Assembly: GCA_046565595.1 (NCBI GenBank)
Contig: JBKHYG010000121.1
Coordinates: forward strand, 4,159-68,158
DNA length: 64,000 nucleotides
Source of the DNA: JBKHYG01 sp046565595
Lineage (GTDB): Bacteria; Actinomycetota; AC-67
Direction of reading: 5' to 3'
The translations under genes were made by a program, and so were the position numbers. The notes below the pieces were generated by a model. It had not been told where the DNA came from, did no database searches, and saw only the letters and a list, made by a program, of their open reading frames with translations. Shown in pieces: positions 61,066-64,000 of the stretch (position 1 is the stretch's first letter; each line of letters opens with the position of its first letter).

Positions 61066-61559
61066 GCGGGCCGGAGTTCTTCCTCGTCCTGTTCGGTGTC
61101 GTATCCGGCATCAGCGCTGTCGGAGTGGTCACGAGTCGCAATGTCGTGAGGGCTGCGCTGGCGTTGGTCGGTGTTCTCGGAGGCCTCGGCATCATCTTCA
61201 TCCTGCTCGGTGCAGAGTTCGTCGGATGGACCCAGATACTGGTCTATGTGGGTGCGATCGTCGTGTTGTTGCTGTTCGGTCTGATGCTCACGGCTGCACC
61301 GATCGGTCGCGTGGCCCTCGACAACGAGCAGCGGGGCATCGCCCTATTCACCAGCGTCGCCGTCTTCAGCCTCTTCACCACTCTCATATGGCGCGCCTTC
61401 GGAGATCAAGAGATCCCGCTGGAGCAGATCGTTAGAACCGAGGATGTAGGCCGCTCGATCTTCACCAACTTCATCCTGCCTTTCGAGGTCGTCAGCGTCG
61501 TGCTGCTTGCCGCACTAGTAGGAGCCATCCTGCTGAGCAGGAAGGACGAGAGCCGATGA
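61062..61559 (+). CDS. nuoJ: Complex I subunit J, second cluster
   Basis: A 165-residue, five-helix subunit. LVYVGAIVVLLLFGLMLT is the pi-bulge helix hallmark, preceded by FILLGAEFVGWTQI; FILPFEVVSVVLLAALVGAILLSRKDESR ends it. ATG 61062 overlaps the nuoI2 stop; nuoK2 overlaps its own stop by four bases. Confidence 0.92.
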   Translation: MSGPEFFLVLFGVVSGISAVGVVTSRNVVRAALALVGVLGGLGIIFILLGAEFVGWTQILVYVGAIVVLLLFGLMLTAAPIGRVALDNEQRGIALFTSVAVFSLFTTLIWRAFGDQEIPLEQIVRTEDVGRSIFTNFILPFEVVSVVLLAALVGAILLSRKDESR

Positions 61560-61861
61560 ACCTGGCCTGGCTCCTGACCCTCGGCGCGTTCCTGTTCAGC
61601 GTCGGCATCTATGGCGTGTTGGCGCGGAAGAACGCCGTGCTGGTCCTGATGTCGATCGAGCTCATGCTGAACGCGGTCAACATAAACCTTGTCGGATTCA
61701 ACGCCTGGCTCGGCGATCCCAACGCCGTCGGCCAGATCTTCAGCTTGTTCATCATCGCCATCGCCGCCGCCGAGGTCGGCGTGGGGCTGGCGATCGTCCT
61801 GCTGGTGTTCCGCCGTCGCAAGACCATCAATGTGGATGAGGTGGATCTTCTCAAGTGGTGA
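61556..61861 (+). CDS. nuoK: Complex I subunit K, second cluster
   Basis: A 101-residue, three-helix subunit. SIELMLNAVNINLVGF and AAAEVGVGLAIVLLVFRRR carry the two membrane glutamates. Length and order are standard. Its stop overlaps the nuoL2 GTG. Confidence 0.94.
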   Translation: MNLAWLLTLGAFLFSVGIYGVLARKNAVLVLMSIELMLNAVNINLVGFNAWLGDPNAVGQIFSLFIIAIAAAEVGVGLAIVLLVFRRRKTINVDEVDLLKW

Positions 61862-63924
61862 CCCAGGCCTACCTCACCTTGATCGCCGCCGTCGGCGAAG
61901 AACCCGGCGAGGGCGGAGAACTCGTCGCCGAGTACGCCCACAAGGCCGCCGACTGGTTCGCCAACAACGCGTGGTTGATCGTCGCTCTCCCCTTCCTGTC
62001 GGTCATCCTGATCGCTGCGGTCGGCAAGAGGCTGCCCAAGAAGGGCTCAGAGATCGGTGTCCTGAACATCGGTCTGGCAGCCATCTTCAGCGTGATGGTG
62101 CTGATCAACAACTTCATCGGCAACGCCCGTGTCGAAGGTTTCACCAAGTCGTTCGACTGGTTCCCGTTCGGCGATGGCCTGTCCTTGACCTTCGGCCTCC
62201 AGTTGGACGGTCTGACCGCAGTCATGTTCGTCGTCGTAACCCTCATCTCGCTGATGGTGCACATCTACTCGGTGGGCTACATGCACGACGACCCGAGGTT
62301 CACCTGGTACTACACCGTGCTGAACCTGTTCACCGGCTCGATGTTGGTATTGGTGATCGCGCCGAACCTGCTTCAGATGCTCGTCGGGTGGGAGCTGGTC
62401 GGCGTCTGCTCCTATCTCTTGATCGGCTTCTGGTGGGAGGAGAAGAAGAACTCCGACGCGGCCATCAAGGCGTTCATCACCACCAAGACGGGCGATGTCC
62501 CCTTCGTGCTCGGCATCTTCGTGCTCTTCGCCGCCGCAGGCACCTTCGACATCCCGTCGCTGATCGAGCAGGCAGAGGGCGGAGAACTCTCGAACCTGGT
62601 GCTCACCGCCGGAGCCCTGCTGCTGTTCGGTGGAGCGATCGGGAAGTCCGCTCAGTTCCCCCTGTATGTGTGGCTGCCAGACGCGATGGCCGGCCCGACA
62701 CCTGCCAGCGCGCTCATCCACGCTGCGACCATGGTGACCGCCGGCGTATTCCTGGTTGCCAGGATGTTCCCCGTGTTCGAGGTCTCCTTGGTCGCCATGA
62801 ACACGATCGCGCTCATCGGCGCGATCACGATGCTCATGGCGGCCCTGCTGGCGATGATCCAGGATGACATCAAACGCGTGCTCGCCTACTCGACGATCAG
62901 TCAACTTGCGTACATGTTCGCGGCCCTGGGGGTTGGTGCCGGCAACGCCGCGATCTTCCACCTGTACACCCACGCTTGGTTCAAGGCCTTGCTCTTCATG
63001 GGCGCAGGTTCGCTGATCCATGCCGTGCACTCCAACAACATGAGCGACATGGGCGGCCTCAAGAAGTTCATGCCTATCACCTACCTGACCTTCGCTGCCG
63101 GAACGCTTGCGCTCGCGGGTATCCCGCCTTTCGCGGGCTTCTGGAGCAAGGATGAGATCCTCGCTGAGGCCTTCCACTTCGGCACCAGCGACGCCGGCGT
63201 CAGTTCGGATTGGGTCGCCCTGGTCGTCTGGGTGGTCGGCGTCATCACCGCCTTCCTGACCGCCTTCTACATGTCTCGAGCCTTCCATCTGACCTTCTTC
63301 GGGAAGTTCCGAGGCCACGGAACACCGCACGAATCCGGCCGCATGATGACCAGCCCGCTCATCTTCCTGGGTGGCATGAGCGTCGTAGCCGGACTCGTCG
63401 GTATCCCGTGGTGGAAGGACGGCTTCGGTACCTGGGTTGCCGTGGGCGGCGAGTCGAAGGTTCCCGACGCAAACTACATACTCATCGTGCTGAGCGTCGC
63501 CGTAGCCCTCGGCGGCATCTGGCTTGGAAGGCGTTTGTACCTCGGCCAACCCGCCACCGATCCGCTTACGAAGCTAGGTGGCTTCTACCGACTGTTGGAG
63601 AACAAGTACTACTTGGACGACCTCTACATGAAGGGAGTCGTCCTTCCCATCCGTGACCGCGTCAGCAGAGCCATGTACTGGCTCAATCAGAATGTGTTCG
63701 ATGGCGCGGTCAACGGAGCTGCTTCGGGGACCAAGAAGCTCGGCAAGAGCGTCTATGAGGTCCTCGACCAGCAGATCATCGATGGCGCCGTGAACGGTGC
63801 CGGTCGAGGAGCGAGAGCGGGATCGGCCCGTCTTCGTCTCGTCCAATCTGGTGATGTCCAAAGGTACGCGGCCATGCTGTTGATCGGGGTCGTCGTACTT
63901 ACCGTCCTTTTCACAAGGTTCTAA
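61858..63924 (+). CDS. nuoL: Complex I subunit L, second cluster
   Basis: A 688-residue antiporter-like pumping subunit, about 50 residues longer than the first NuoL, mostly at the C-terminus. GWELVGVCSYLLIGFWWEEKK has the Glu, KSAQFPLYVWLPDAMAGPTPASALIHAATM the broken helix, QDDIKRVLAYSTISQLAYM the lysine. The tail has a duplicated phrase FDGAVNGAASGTKKLG / IDGAVNGAGRGARAG before the last helix. GTG 61858 overlaps the nuoK2 stop; GTG 61855 is the alternative. Confidence 0.93.
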   Translation: MTQAYLTLIAAVGEEPGEGGELVAEYAHKAADWFANNAWLIVALPFLSVILIAAVGKRLPKKGSEIGVLNIGLAAIFSVMVLINNFIGNARVEGFTKSFDWFPFGDGLSLTFGLQLDGLTAVMFVVVTLISLMVHIYSVGYMHDDPRFTWYYTVLNLFTGSMLVLVIAPNLLQMLVGWELVGVCSYLLIGFWWEEKKNSDAAIKAFITTKTGDVPFVLGIFVLFAAAGTFDIPSLIEQAEGGELSNLVLTAGALLLFGGAIGKSAQFPLYVWLPDAMAGPTPASALIHAATMVTAGVFLVARMFPVFEVSLVAMNTIALIGAITMLMAALLAMIQDDIKRVLAYSTISQLAYMFAALGVGAGNAAIFHLYTHAWFKALLFMGAGSLIHAVHSNNMSDMGGLKKFMPITYLTFAAGTLALAGIPPFAGFWSKDEILAEAFHFGTSDAGVSSDWVALVVWVVGVITAFLTAFYMSRAFHLTFFGKFRGHGTPHESGRMMTSPLIFLGGMSVVAGLVGIPWWKDGFGTWVAVGGESKVPDANYILIVLSVAVALGGIWLGRRLYLGQPATDPLTKLGGFYRLLENKYYLDDLYMKGVVLPIRDRVSRAMYWLNQNVFDGAVNGAASGTKKLGKSVYEVLDQQIIDGAVNGAGRGARAGSARLRLVQSGDVQRYAAMLLIGVVVLTVLFTRF

Positions 63925-63941
63925 CCGGGAGTAGCGCGCTG

Positions 63942-64000
63942 ATGCTGTTCGAGGACTGGCTCCTGACGCTGATCGTCTTCACCCCGCTCGTCGGAGCGGC
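63942..64000 (+). CDS. nuoM: Complex I subunit M, second cluster, 5' end only
   Basis: The last 59 bases begin a reading frame, ATG then LFEDWLLTLIVFTPLVGA, cut by the window edge. This resembles the first helix of NuoM, and nuoM follows nuoL in order. CGGGAG lies about ten bases upstream. Only the first 19 codons are visible, so assignment rests mostly on position. Confidence 0.75.
   Translation, partial: MLFEDWLLTLIVFTPLVGA

Noticed and set aside
63910..63919. TTCACAAGG resembling a Rex half-site before nuoM of the second cluster
   Set aside because: The other half (TTGTGAA) is missing and it lies inside the nuoL coding sequence.
1..64000. tRNA, rRNA, CRISPR arrays, insertion sequences, prophage
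   Set aside because: No cloverleaf-like intergenic sequence, regularly spaced repeat array, transposase or integrase was seen; intergenic spaces are nearly all under 250 bases.
1..64000. GATC abundance as a Dam-like signal
   Set aside because: GATC is frequent mainly because Asp/Gly/Arg codons ending or beginning near ATC (Ile) and NGA-TCN pairs are common in this codon usage; no avoidance or clustering was apparent.

Overview
The window is one continuous piece of a high-G+C (roughly 64%), gene-dense bacterial chromosome with no rRNA, tRNA, CRISPR array, transposase or prophage that I could see. Gene content points to an uncultured, deep-branching actinomycete-type bacterium (inference): a Rex-hem cluster like that of Streptomyces, an F420-type luciferase-like oxidoreductase, a DUF5667 protein next to an ECF sigma factor, a CcsB/ResB cytochrome c maturation system, and many GTG starts and TGATG/ATGA overlaps. 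Two respiratory operons are unusual for textbook actinobacteria: a b6-type split cytochrome bc complex and a second complex I cluster.

Layout. 1-12.5 kb holds mixed metabolism: SAM hydroxide adenosyltransferase, SDR epimerase, acyltransferase, a surface protein with a sortase-like tail, ECF sigma plus probable anti-sigma, LarA-like protein, sugar-phosphate isomerase, CAP-domain protein, acyl-CoA ligase and a glutaredoxin-like protein. 12.5-18.5 kb holds a secreted protein, a luciferase-like oxidoreductase and a complete System II cytochrome c maturation set (ccsB, resB, ccdA, resA-like) with a divergent second thioredoxin lipoprotein. 18.5-23.4 kb is a cytochrome bc operon (membrane protein, 2[4Fe-4S] ferredoxin, cytochrome b6-type, subunit IV, Rieske, diheme cytochrome c, membrane protein). 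23.5-26.6 kb is rex-hemC-cobA/hemD on the minus strand. 26.7-43.5 kb is a geranylgeranyl-reductase-family gene, nuoA-N and a polyprenyl diphosphate synthase. 43.5-56.5 kb is a cell-surface polysaccharide region (glycosyltransferases, ABC exporter, UDP-GlcNAc 2-epimerase, UDP-sugar dehydrogenase, SpoIID/LytB-type secreted protein). 56.6-64 kb is a second complex I cluster, nuoA-B-C-D-H-I-J-K-L and the first codons of nuoM, with no nuoE, F or G among the genes seen.

How it fits together. Two near-consensus Rex operators sit exactly on plausible promoters, one over the -35 box of rex and one at the start site of the geranylgeranyl reductase-nuo transcript, so NADH/NAD+ balance probably controls heme synthesis and the main complex I. 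Complex I would reduce menaquinone, whose side chain may be made and saturated by the two isoprenoid enzymes bracketing nuo. The b6-type bc complex would reoxidise it through a diheme cytochrome c matured by the nearby ccs genes.

Most unusual signals: (1) the tetranucleotide ACGT is almost absent from the whole window (four copies found by eye where about 200 would be expected); (2) a 29-residue helical module, 22/29 identical, occurs at the N-terminus of bc subunit IV and at the C-terminus of the second NuoI, in each case joined by a low-complexity tether; (3) the second complex I lacks its NADH-module genes and has Trp where the quinone-binding Tyr of NuoD normally lies.
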